Part shown: one piece after another, positions 36,071-46,501 of the stretch | Position numbering within the stretch: the first letter of the stretch is position 1 | Layout: the number at the start of each line of letters is the position of its first letter | Source of the DNA: Lepidurus packardi | Taxonomy: Eukaryota > Arthropoda > Branchiopoda > Notostraca > Triopsidae | Assembly (NCBI GenBank): GCA_023053545.1 | Contig: JAKZAN010000005.1 | Location: 5,580,001 to 5,644,000 of the forward strand | Direction of reading: 5' to 3' | Length of the DNA: 64,000 nucleotides | Program-made: the position numbers and the translations under genes | Notes under the pieces: generated by a model | What the model saw: the letters and a program-made list of their open reading frames with translations, nothing else | Told to the model about the DNA's origin: nothing | The model's database searches: none

Positions 36071-38029
36071 CTAGATGCGGGCCACTAAGCCCAGCAAGAT
36101 GACCATCGCCACGATCGGCCTGGAAAGAACTTGAGTAGCTTCACTACTTTCTTTCGCTTCCAGACACCGGCTTGTTGACGTTACGAGTGCTAATATACGA
36201 ACAGGAGAGCCAGAGCCGCCACGAATCTTCAAAGGGGCTACCAGTACCAGCGCTCCGCGGGCTGGTACTTTCGACAGGTTCTGTGTAGCGATATTTTCGA
36301 GACCGTAGACTCCAGTCGAGTACAAAATTCGATGAACTGCGAAGGTTCGGGATTGACCATAATCTACAGATGCGGTATCAATGGCGACCCCTGATATCTC
36401 TCTCTCCGTCACGAGCCACAAAGCCGTCTTGGGATCCAGTCCTTGAAAACAAAATTACAAGGGATAAGTGATCAGTAGATAAGTGAAATCGTACTACTGA
36501 TATTATATAATTGTTCGAACTACGGTGCTGCAACGATAAGATAACTAATGTACGGTAAAGAAGAAAATAAACTAAGTATATAAATACAAACAATGAACTT
36601 AAAAGAAATATGACAAAATATTGCACCAGGGAAAATGTCGTTTGTTGATCAGATTCCTAGACTTATATATTTCAGGAAAAGAAGGGAACATGGGTAAGCT
36701 TATAAGCTGTTAGCAATTAAAAGCGAATCCGGAATTAAGGTTGTAATTAACGTAATTGAAGTATACTGAAATCTAATGTCATTGATGAAATTAACAAAGT
36801 ATGCTAAACCTATTGCATTGCTTCTTTTTCAATCAAACGATCATCATTTGTAGCACACAACACATTTAAAATTTAAAAAAATCAAAGAGTTTAAAATAAA
36901 AATACGGAAACTGAATACAGTTTTAGAATAAAAAAACGGCCAAAAATAATTAATGTAATTGAAAATGATAATAACAATCGCAATGCTGGAAAGAGTCATA
37001 AAAAAGGAAAAAGCTTCTGCTTAGGTCACTTTTATTGATTTTCAATACCTGGGAAATGAAGAATTTCTGGATGGGTAGTGTTAGATCCAAAATAGGAATG
37101 ACGATCAGTCCAACGTGAACCCCAGCCCGTCCAGAACATGACTAGGCCCCCTTCAGGTAATCTGCCATGAGTTACTTCCCAAGTTTTCACATCTTCGGGC
37201 GAAATGAGATAGTCTGACTGATTCCCAACTTGCTGACGTAGATCCACCACGGCCACTGTTTAAGAAATAAGTGTGCTAACGTTAAGTATTAACGTGTTGC
37301 TGAAAGAAATTTCAGTTGTATCTTACGGGGGACTAGAAGACGTTGAACAGGAATACGATCCACGCTCCATGTTCCCTTGGAGAAATGAGAGGGTGCATCT
37401 AGATGAGTGCCTGTGTGCTCCGCCATACAAAATTCATACGCTTCGTACCTTTGAGAGAATCCAAAACACATAAATCAGGAACGGATATGACAAAAAGCGA
37501 AAAAAAGAGACACTCTACCAGTATTTCCCCGTCGAAAAGTTGGACAGACGACTGGCAACCGAATCAACATCCATTTCTCGTTCCTCGGCCACGGACCGCC
37601 ATCCTTAATAGAAATAACGACAAGGAGTCATCATAAATGTAAAGCTTTTGGAAGAAAAACCAGCGTTACCTAGGAAAAAAAAATCGCAACAGAACAAGAA
37701 GAAAACAAAATATAGACTCAACAGGAAAGAAAACCGACACAAATGAGTTGAGACAACTGGAACGAATGCTAATACCTCACGTCAACTGTTTCACAACACA
37801 CAACGAAAAAAATGTAGAACATACCGGCTTCACTGGGTCCTGTAACCCCGCTGGTAAAAGCAAAAGAACGAACTGTTGGCCAATGCAAAGTGTCTGGTCC
37901 CAGCGCATTTGTCAGATCGACTACTTGGAATTCAGGCCAATCCTGAACTCCGGCAGCAGTACTGCTGGCAAGTGCTAGCGTTATTGCTGCCAGGCACCAC
38001 GTCAACTCCATCATTCCCATCATGAACAT
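36071..38029 (-). CDS. secreted cyclase-family protein, kynurenine-formamidase-like (PF04199-type fold)
   Basis: Five exons (38029-37825, 37603-37519, 37448-37327, 37255-37049, 36441-36071) encode 329 residues; phases agree at every junction. The N-terminus starts MFMMGMMELTWCLAAITLAL and ends the signal-like segment in small residues. The metal-binding signature HTGTHLDAPSHF lies at 108-119 (H108, H112, D114), and later come HFPGLDPKTALWLV, ISGVAIDTASVD and VYGLEN, then PLKIRGGSGSPVRILA. Bacterial KynB of this family hydrolyses N-formylkynurenine in tryptophan breakdown; animal members are less well defined, so the substrate is not claimed. The C-terminus ends in the hydrophobic PIVAMVILLGLVARI, which could be a GPI-attachment signal or membrane anchor. 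Intron 4 is 607 bp, the others 70-221 bp. Confidence 0.88.
36442..37048 (-). other. cyclase intron 4 (607 bp)
   Basis: An AT-rich intron between CCCAG|GTATTG and TTTTCAAG|GACTGG. Joining restores HFPGLDP. No additional exon is needed or seen. Confidence 0.85.
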
Positions 38030-38972
38030 GCAGATTCCGTGACTTGGAGACAAAAGTGAGCAAAAAGAATGGTAAAAATAAGCACGCGAAGATGACAAGC
38101 TCGCTAGATAAAACACGGCATGGAGTTTGGGCAAAAATGCTGCGTTGCAAGTGGACTTTCCTTTCAGGGAGTGCTCACCAGGAAAGGGCTGCGTCATTCG
38201 GAGGCGACTGTTTTGACCTGCAGTCTAAAAGGTTAAAACTGCCGTCGGCCGGACGTGAGAAATTCTAGGAAAACGAGAAGAATTTTGCTTTCAGGTAGAA
38301 AGGCTTTTTAAGACACTCAGCAATTTGGCTCCCAAAACCTATCGTCCTTTATTTGGATGAAACTGCCAATGTATACACTTTCTCTCTCTCTCACACACAC
38401 TCACACATACTTCAATTATACTGGTCTTGTTCAAATCATTCACAAAATTACGCCTTTTAGGGGAAAAATACACACGCAAGCTTGAAGGTCCTTCGCCATC
38501 CGTGTTGGAGCACTGATTCGCAATCCTATGCAGCAAGCTAAGCCATGTCTTGTTTTCTCTGCTAGAAATTGGTAATAGAATCGTGAGGACTTGGCTACTG
38601 TTCTCCATTAAGGCACAGGTGCAACAAATCCACTTTGCCTTTCCCTAACCCTAATATGAAACCGAGAAATTCAGTAATACATATTGACTAGAATAGAAGT
38701 CTGAACAGAATTGTCTTTTTTGGTGCATTAAAAGAAAAATACATATTGCTATCTGATTGTGCCAACAGAGATCAGTTTCCACTTCACTTTTTAACCTTTC
38801 CGTATTATAAACATGTAGGATGACCTGCACCCCCCCGATTCTACTCGTGTTTCGTCCAAAGTCCCAAGCTCAGCTCGTGGACTTCTTTCAAGCACAATAT
38901 CCTCTTTCTTCTTCTATCACAGTCCCAGAACCGCCATAACTGGCTCATAAGTGAAGAAATCCATCGGGAAAA
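38030..38972. other. intergenic region between chaoptin-like and cyclase genes
   Basis: About 940 bp that must hold the chaoptin 3' UTR on the left side and the cyclase 5' region on the right. A TC/AC microsatellite lies at about 38381-38407. A CCCTAACCCTAA word at 38646-38657 is too short to mean anything. No gene was seen. Confidence 0.6.
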
Positions 38973-41900
38973 TCAGACTGGTCGCCAGAGCCACGTCCCT
39001 GCAGCTAACCATCCTAAGATCAGCGAGCGCCAAAACAACGAAGATGACCGGGGCTTCGCAGCGCTGGATAAGGCGGCCACGTGGCAATGGACATCAGCAT
39101 TTCCATGCATCTCCATCAAACGCCCTCTTTTATTCTTATTGTGAAGCGAGGAACCCGGCTCAACGCAATGCAAATTGCGCAGCGACCCGGCAAAGGCGTC
39201 AGTTATAATGGCAGGGTCCACAGCTTGCGTTTCGCGTAACCAGCGACGCAACCACGTACTCATCCAGGCTAAATCACAATTGCAGAGCCAGGGATTATCA
39301 TCTAGCCACAAGCCACCTAGAAGATAATGATTAATAAATGAATACACTCGGAATTAAAAATCATAGCAGTGTATCCCCAAAAATGAGAAATACCTGACAA
39401 GTGTCGCGTGTGAGAGAGAAAATCGGAAATGTTCGGGGGCTGTAAGACACCACGTGTTAAAGTCTGCAACTGGTTGTGCCGTAAATCCAGTCCCAGGCTA
39501 GCGACACCTTCTAATCCGCTCAGTAACCCATCAGGCAATTGTCTCAACAAGGTTCCATGAATGCTCACGTGAAAATGCGGCGCTGTATGCAGTCCCAAAC
39601 GCGCCAAAGCGTCCGGGTGAATTAACCTTAAATGCTGACCTGTGATTTCCAGCTCGCGAAGCTTTGGAGCGACCTGTGGATTTGCTAAATCCGCCAGCTG
39701 GGAGGCCAAGGCGGGTACCCGAAAGTCGATTGCCAATTTTTTTATACCATGCAGACCTGTCAAGAGGGTCGACAAACTGGGTCCTGGCCAGTGCTGCATT
39801 CTCAGGGTGTGCAAGTGGTACAAGGAGCTGAACGAATCTGCATCAATGTGTTCCAGCATGGGTAGCGGTTGCAAATTGAGGATTTGGAGCCGCGAAAGGG
39901 ATGTGAAGCTCTCACGATTCAAAAGACGGATGGGATTATACGACAAATCTAGGTGTTTAAGCAAAGGTGCTTGGCTCCAGAGCAAGGCTGGAACCACACT
40001 CAGCTTATTTCGGGACAAATCCCACGTTCGCAAGCTGTCCAAGGTGACGGCAGCTATGGGAGTAGGGCCACTGCTGGCCGGAGTATATTCCAATGCATTT
40101 CCGGAAAGGTTTAAAGTAATCAGATGCGGTAAAGGTAGCGCAGGCCAACGGACAAGTCCCGCGTAGGCCAGATGCAGATCCTTTAACTTTTGCAGGTAGT
40201 GAAAAAGCTCTTTGAAGTTGGCACGGATTGGGTTGAAGCTCAAGTCGAGCGTAAGTAGTGTGCCTAGTTGGGCAAAGACATTGTCTGGAAGTAAACTTAC
40301 GCGATTACGAGCCAAATTCAATTGGAGGAGATTGGGGAAATGCGCAAAAGTCATGGCGTCCAGGTGTTCAATTTGATTGCCGCTGAGGTCCAAGTAAGAG
40401 AGCGTTGCCGCGACTGGACCTAGAGAGGTGGCTGGAATCGTGAGGAAGGCATTATTCGCAACACTGAGTGATTCTAAAGCAGTGGCCTGAAAGACGTCGC
40501 GTGGCAACGAGCGAAGCCGGTTGTGGGACAGGTCTAGAATCCTTAAGCGTGTCAAGTTGACAAAAAAATTGTTTGGCACGTACTCGATTTGGTTCTGACT
40601 CAAGACCACAATCTGCAATTGCGCAGCGCCTTTCAAAGCCGTTCGACCCAAAAATTCTAAATCGTTGTTCCTCAACTCGAGGATTTGCAACGACGGACAG
40701 CACGTCGACAAAGCCAAGTTTTCCAAACGTGTCACCTGATTATGGCTCAAAAGCAGCTTTCTAAGCGAGATGGGAGCCAGACGTTGTGCCAGAATAGTTG
40801 TCGGGAAGTCGACAAGTTGGTTCCGCGTTAAATCAAGCGTTTTGATGTGGAGACGGTCACCCTGAGCTGATCCAGCCACCTGTGTGATGAAGTTGTCAGA
40901 AAGGTTAAGGGTCAAGGGCATCCAGGGGTTGGTACTGCGATCAAACATATCCAAGTCAAGGATCTCCAGTCGGTTGAACTGTAGGTCTAGTTGGGCTAAC
41001 TTTGGAAGATGGGACAAAGCCCGGGTCTCCAGCCGTTGCAGTTTGTTATGCGACAGGGAGAGGGTAACTAGGGACGGTAACCGGTGGAAGGCGCGGGTTT
41101 CGACATTCTGCACATGATTAAAAGACAGTGTAACGCTCTGTAGATCTGTGAAATTGACCCAAGACTGGGCAGGGACCATCTCGAGTTGATTATACGCTAA
41201 ACGCAGTTCGCGCAGGAACGGCTGATGGCCGACGGTAAAAACGCCCGATAAAGACGCGGTTGTCAGGCGATTCGCTTCCAAGTTAATCAAGCGCAACTGG
41301 CCCAGAGACCGGAAAGCATCACGGGGCAGGTGTCGAAACTCGTTATGGTCCAGCGCGAGCCACTGCAAATTAACTAACGGTCTTAGCAAGTGTGTGAGTA
41401 AGGAAGACTCGGCGCCTTGCCAGAAAGCGAAACTGACGTCTAAGCTCTCTAAAACGCCGCCGATTTCGCTAAGAGCCTCTGGATGGACGTCGCTGAGTTT
41501 GTTAAAACTCAAGCTGAGCTCCCGTAGTTTAGGGGTGTGCTTGAAGACGCCGGCGTGCAGTGCCGTGATCGAATTGCCGCGAAGAATCAACGTGTCGAGT
41601 TCCTTGGCCCAGGCGGCGAAGTCGCCCGGCGACAAGTTCTCAATGCGATTGTAGCCCAAATTGAGGTGGAGCAAATTGGGCGTCCACTTGAGCGCCGAGG
41701 ACGGAATCGTGATGAAATGATTTCCGGCCAAGCCCAACGCTTCCAGGTAAGGGCCAAAGGCGGCTAGACTATCCGAACGCAAGTGACTCAAGCGATTATT
41801 CGACAAGTACAAGAAGCGTAAGCGTTTGAGCTGCTCGACGGCCCGAGGTACTTCGCTTATTTCGTTCCGCTCAAGATCCAGCAAGACCAAATGCGACGCC

Positions 41901-44900
41901 AAACTCGTGAATGCCCGTTCGTCCACTTGGCGGAGTTTATTCCCCGCCAAGTATAAACGAGCGATAGAAGTTCCTCTGAAAGCGGTCGCCGGCAACTCGG
42001 TCAATCTATTGTAATCCAGATGCAGATCGCGAATAGCGACAGCGGGATGGCTACGGTTGCTGGTGAGGACACCGACAACCAGGTCTTGGGGTACTTTGCT
42101 TATGAGGTTTTCGCCTAAATCCAACTTGTCCACCCGTAACCGCCAGCCACCGGCCGGTGAACTTGCGGCTGATGTGGAACCGGTCCGCCAATTCCAACTT
42201 GGCAGTTCCTTGACAAGATTGCCACGGAGATCGAGCCAGCGCAGTTCGCGCAAGCCCTCCAAAGCCGAGGAGGGGAAATGCACCAGACGGTTTTGTGCCA
42301 GGCTCAGTGTATGCAATTTACTAGGCAAGCTTTCGCTGGCAATGTCCGTCAGCTGATTCCCGTCTAAATTGAGCCAGTTTAAATGCCGCAAGTTGGCTAA
42401 CGAGTCGGGATTGTGCCCGCCAGAGCTGCTGTGCTGCTGTTTAGCTGCTGCAGTCCGTGGGGCGTTGTGGGAGGAGCCATGGGCCTGGGGCTGGTAATGA
42501 CCACCATTACGACTGCTTTGACTGTGACTCCGTCCGCGCGGTAAAGACACGAGTTCGTTGTTGCCCAAAAAGAGCGCTGTCAAGGTTTTTCCCATGTGAT
42601 TCCAAGCGTTGGCCAAGCCGTCCAAACTGGCAATCTTATTACTGGAGAATGTCACAGGAAAAACATAAAGAAAAAGAAAAAATAAGGACATATGCTAAAG
42701 GGTAGAAAGGAAAGGAGTGGAAATGAAAAGGTGAAAGGACAAAATGTATAAATATACCTATGGAAGTTAGCCCAGTCCAACACTTGTAAAGCTTGAATGG
42801 CTTGGGCGGGGAACTCGTCCAACTCGTTATAACTAAAGTCTAACGACTGTAGCGAGTGAGCCATCGACCTAGTGATAGTATTTACAAGAGATTTTACTAA
42901 CGCGTAGATACGGCCAGCAGCAATAAAAAAAATCGAATAACTTGTGACTCTCACGTCCTCTGTAAAATTTGAACACATTGACCTAGGAATTAAAACGGAA
43001 GAACCAAGAAAAAAGAAATTACGTAAAGGTGTAGTCTCCCACGACCCGGATCCGATTGCTCATTAAGCGCAGAGATTCAATTTGGGGACCCACGTTGGTT
43101 TGGTCTCGAGTAACGTCCCAAGCCGGAACATAGCCACCGTCCGCTACTTCCAAACCGGAGCTGACAACGTCCACGTGAGTAATACGTCCAGCAGGTAATT
43201 CTGGTACATACGACAAGGAAAAAGTAAAATAAATCTATAGAGGAGAATCAACTATTGCGTTAATTTAATCATGGAACGCTAAAGGAACGGCCACAGATGA
43301 AGAGAAAGGAGGGATGAGACAGCGGAACAAGAGCGCCTACAGTAAAGCGAACTCCCTACGGCACTTTTTGCGGGCCCTAATTACAAACTCGATAAGCGTT
43401 TACAACAAACTTGAGCTGCCAACTTCTTTTCAACTTTCCGGGGAAAGAAAACCTTGAGATCTGAGGAAATGTCAAACGGAGACACCTCTACCTCCAAGTT
43501 TCCACAACCCCTTTGACCCGAAAACTTCCCGGGGTTCTACCAGCTGAGTAATAAAGTTGTATACTCGGTATTGATGTTTCAAACATCATTCCATTAATTA
43601 GTCGGATAAAATTCTGGAACGCTTTGAAAGAACACTTAAGTTTCTTTTTTCCTTCACTTGGTCCTTGGAATTAGCCCTATATGCACAAATCTAGTTTTCT
43701 GTTTCTTTTCTATACTGCAATGGCACAGATACGCACGTCATCCTTTTTTCCCTCTTCATAAGGCGTGAGCAAAGCTCGTTACCGTTTCTGTATTGTGTTT
43801 AACCCTAGTTTTGTCGATGCGTCATCCTTGGAGAAACATAAGATCCTACAACTGCTTCAAAAGAGCAATTACTTTTAAAATGTAAGCTTGAAAGCGGTAG
43901 AACTGTAGGCTTCACACCGCTAACTGTGCAAACCTATCAGCAAATTTTCCACTAATTTGCTATGCGCAAATGCGAAACTCCTAATTACAGTACTGTGGGA
44001 TTCCTAATTTACTGATTAGTTAAAGCTGTCTATACAGCAAGCCTAAAGCTGATATCCCAATTGTACTCTTGAAATCCTAAATAGTGCAATTTGTCTTCAC
44101 ATCGAACATTCTTTCATCCTGTGCAGCGACATACATCTTCGAGTTTCCGTCACGTTGTGCGTGTCCACTATTCATAATATTCTTTCGTTTAACAAATTAA
44201 TTAGGTAACGCAAAGCTAACAACATCAAGACAGACAGCTTTAGAATGTTCATCATTTTGGCCCCTTTTCCAGATATACATCCCTTTAATTGTAGCTTCTT
44301 TTTGCTTAAATACAAGAATATCGCCCTCTTTTCCAAGTTATTTTCATCCCTTATACAGGGTTAAATTTTGCATATTACTCTCCCAACTTTTTACAATAAT
44401 AAAGTAAACCAGTACCAGAAAATCTACTGATTGAATTTTTTTTACGTTAAAACTTAAATAAAAAGATCTCGATTTTTTAAATGAATTTATTGCAAACAGA
44501 TCCCTAAAAGAACACGAAACGAAATGAAAATAAAAAGTCCCGCTGTTTGTCTCTACGACCACGTTTCGTCCCCTTTTCCCGGGAACAAAACACAGAGGTT
44601 TAAAAAAGAATAAAAAGTGCCCACGTCAGGCAGACTTATGTTACAAGTCCATTTAGGGCTGACAAAACTGACTTCGCAGTGAGCCCATCATTATGGACAC
44701 GGTGCGCTTTATCGACGTTTCCTGGACCGTCGCCTTGTTTTACCTTTTTTACCCGCCCCTTTTTGTCCCGCCAAAAAAAAATAAAAAAAAATTGCCATGA
44801 GTCAGGTCTTGTGTCTCTGGAGTGTGGACAGGGTGAGGAAAAAACCACGGTAGCGAACATGTGTACTTTACCTGGTAAAGCCGCAAAAGGTACTCCAACA

Positions 44901-45166
44901 CAAGACACGTCTCGAATAAGATCGCTCACTATGGGATTCGCTGCAGCATCTTCCTGTTGGGCAAAAGGGTGTCCCTCGTCTCCTCTTTCAGATGGTACCG
45001 TCGCTGGCAAGGGTAGCGCCCAACTACCATTGGTACTGCTGGCAGCCATCTTGCAGGAGCACATGGCGTTGAAGGGACAGGGCAAGACATGCTGGGCGCT
45101 GGCAATGGAATCCAACATGACTGACAGCATGAGGAGCACTGTAATTAGCCGCGACTCCATGATCAT
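38973..45166 (-). CDS. chp: chaoptin-like leucine-rich-repeat cell-surface protein
   Basis: Five exons (45166-44872, 43200-43023, 42868-42758, 42641-39394, 39316-38973) encode 1391 residues; all four junctions keep phase. Order: signal peptide (MIMESRLITVLLMLSVMLDS, then IASAQ), a Cys cluster (PCPFNAMCSCK), a long array of roughly forty LRRs (LxxLxLxxNxL pattern, mostly in the 3.2-kb fourth exon), an LRR C-terminal cap (DDNPWLCNCDLAWMSTWL), and a hydrophobic end (LFWRSLILGWLAAGTWLW) fitting GPI attachment. Drosophila chaoptin (about 1315 residues) is a GPI-linked adhesion protein of photoreceptor cells needed for microvilli of the rhabdomere. A Ser/His/Gln/Gly-rich stretch of about 45 residues (230-275) interrupts the second or third repeat. 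Other long insect LRR proteins share the layout, so orthology is likely but not proven. Confidence 0.88.
42405..42540 (-). other. low-complexity insertion within the chaoptin LRR array
   Basis: After LFLGNNELVSLP the sequence turns to RGRSHSQSSRNGGHYQPQAH and on to a SSSGGHNP end before the LRR pattern resumes at LANLRHLNWLNLDGNQL. It stays in frame and has no splice sites of its own. Confidence 0.75.
43201..44871 (-). other. chaoptin intron 1 (1671 bp)
   Basis: The donor CCAG|GTAAAG and acceptor GTACCAG|AATTACC join LPG-side residues to PELPAGRITHVDVV in phase. This is the longest intron in the window between recognised exons. No internal exon was recognised. Confidence 0.8.
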
Positions 45167-45504
45167 CTATTGGAAAAAAATCCGAACAATTCGAAAAGTT
45201 TTCCTTTATTATTAGCACACTTTCTTGGGCTACGGAAGGGTGGGGTTCGCGAATCTTTGTTTTGGTTGAACACGAGCACGCTCTTAACCTCCAGACAGTT
45301 AAAAAAGAATGAAAAAAGTGAGCTAAAGTAAGATGGAAAACAAGCTGTGCTGCTGCGATAAAGAAAAATAGCTCTATTGAGAGAGATGTCGCTTTTCGGT
45401 ATCGTCAACAACGGACGGGACGGGAAATGCTGTGCTTAATGGTAAAATCCGGCTGTCATTGTCTCGTTCCTGCTCTGCACCTGCACAAACCTGGCGGCAA
45501 GTGC

Positions 45505-45512
45505 TATTTATA
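45505..45512 (-). promoter_or_regulatory. candidate TATA box of the chaoptin-like gene
   Basis: The minus strand reads GGTATAAATAGC. Thirty bases downstream (A at 45482) lies GTGCAGGT, an initiator-like word, which would give a leader of about 316 bases up to the ATG at 45166. About 50 bp upstream of the TATA box is CTAATTAAG (see 45560-45569). The spacing is canonical but the assignment is by inspection only. Confidence 0.45.
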
Positions 45513-45559
45513 CCAAAAAGCTACCAAGCCCCTTGGAGCTTCCCCGTCTTCGCCACAGA

Positions 45560-45569
45560 CTTAATTAGC
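45560..45569 (-). promoter_or_regulatory. homeodomain-type site upstream of chaoptin TATA box
   Basis: The minus strand reads GCTAATTAAG. The CTAATT core matches the start of the insect rhodopsin core sequence I (CTAATTGAATT), a photoreceptor promoter element bound by paired-class homeodomain proteins, but the second half fits poorly. Confidence 0.3.
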
Positions 45570-45873
45570 TGGAATAAGTTTCTCTCCTAAAGTTACCACC
45601 GCCGCCACGGCTATATGTGCCTCTTCCTTTTTTCGCCCCCGCGCGCACTTAAAAGATACAACGTTAGAGCCTCCATACCGTATGCATTGGTCCTGTCAGC
45701 TCCCTGTGACTCGTTTTTCTTTTCTTTTTCCCTGGCGTTCAATTCAAGCCACGATTTCTTTTCCTTCGCGGCAAGAAATGGCTCTTGCTGACTGGAAACC
45801 GTTCATTTCCCTTTTCTGGACAGTTTGACGGCAACAACGTTAAAATAAAACAGTCGGTTTTGGGAAATTTTGC

Positions 45874-46501
45874 TTAAATTTAACTTGTCATAAGTTTCAA
45901 TGAGCCACAACTTTGCTTTACATTTAAATTAACTCTTCTCTTGTTTGTCGGCATTTTTATATAACCACACGTCTAAAGCATAACTAATGCTGAAGCCTAC
46001 TCCTACTATGCTTAGATAAGGTTATCAACACGATATCCCTTTTAATTTTCCCAGTCAACTAAAGGAACTGGTCATATTCAATTACCTGTTCATTATTGGG
46101 ACGTGGACACAAGGACTACACGACAATAGGACTACGGACCCCGACACAAGGACTACGGTTCCTTAATCTTTCAACTGACCAATAGCTTTTCACGTTCAAA
46201 AAGTCTCTGTTCATTAGTTAAGTGCCAAAGAGATTAGAAGTTGCGTAAGTCGTATTAAAAATTACGTCACAAGGACTTAAGGATAGCATACCCCTAACCT
46301 AACCTAACCTAGTCCTTAACTCGGGATTCGTTACTGTACTGTGAAGAAACTTTTGAAATTGATTCTATTATCCGAAAGCGTGATTCTAATAACAGATTAA
46401 AATGCTGTGTATTTTATCATTCGGAATCGGTCCTTTAAAATTTGATTCAATATAGCTGCTGATTCTAGTGAACAGTGATCACATAAGCAGCATCTACTGT
46501 A
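45874..46501 (-). mobile_element. second, truncated pogo/Tigger-like copy, interrupted by other DNA
   Basis: The sequence from 45874 to about 46096 matches 486-716 of the first element, including the minus-strand HTH start (ATG at 45954). The sequence from about 46325 to 46501 matches 805-986 and ends in the same right terminal repeat followed by TA. The left terminal repeat is missing: homology stops inside the HTH region. Between the two blocks are about 225 bp not found in the first copy, with two copies of GACACAAGGACTAC (46106-46119 and 46143-46156) and a telomere-like CCTAA run. Confidence 0.7.
46293..46311. repeat. short TTAGG-type telomere-like run
   Basis: CCTAACCTAACCTAACCTA, nearly four units of the arthropod telomere repeat TTAGG in reverse orientation, lies inside the DNA that interrupts the second transposon copy. 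Confidence 0.7.

Noticed and set aside
38646..38657. CCCTAACCCTAA word resembling a vertebrate-type telomere repeat
   Set aside because: Two units are within chance expectation.
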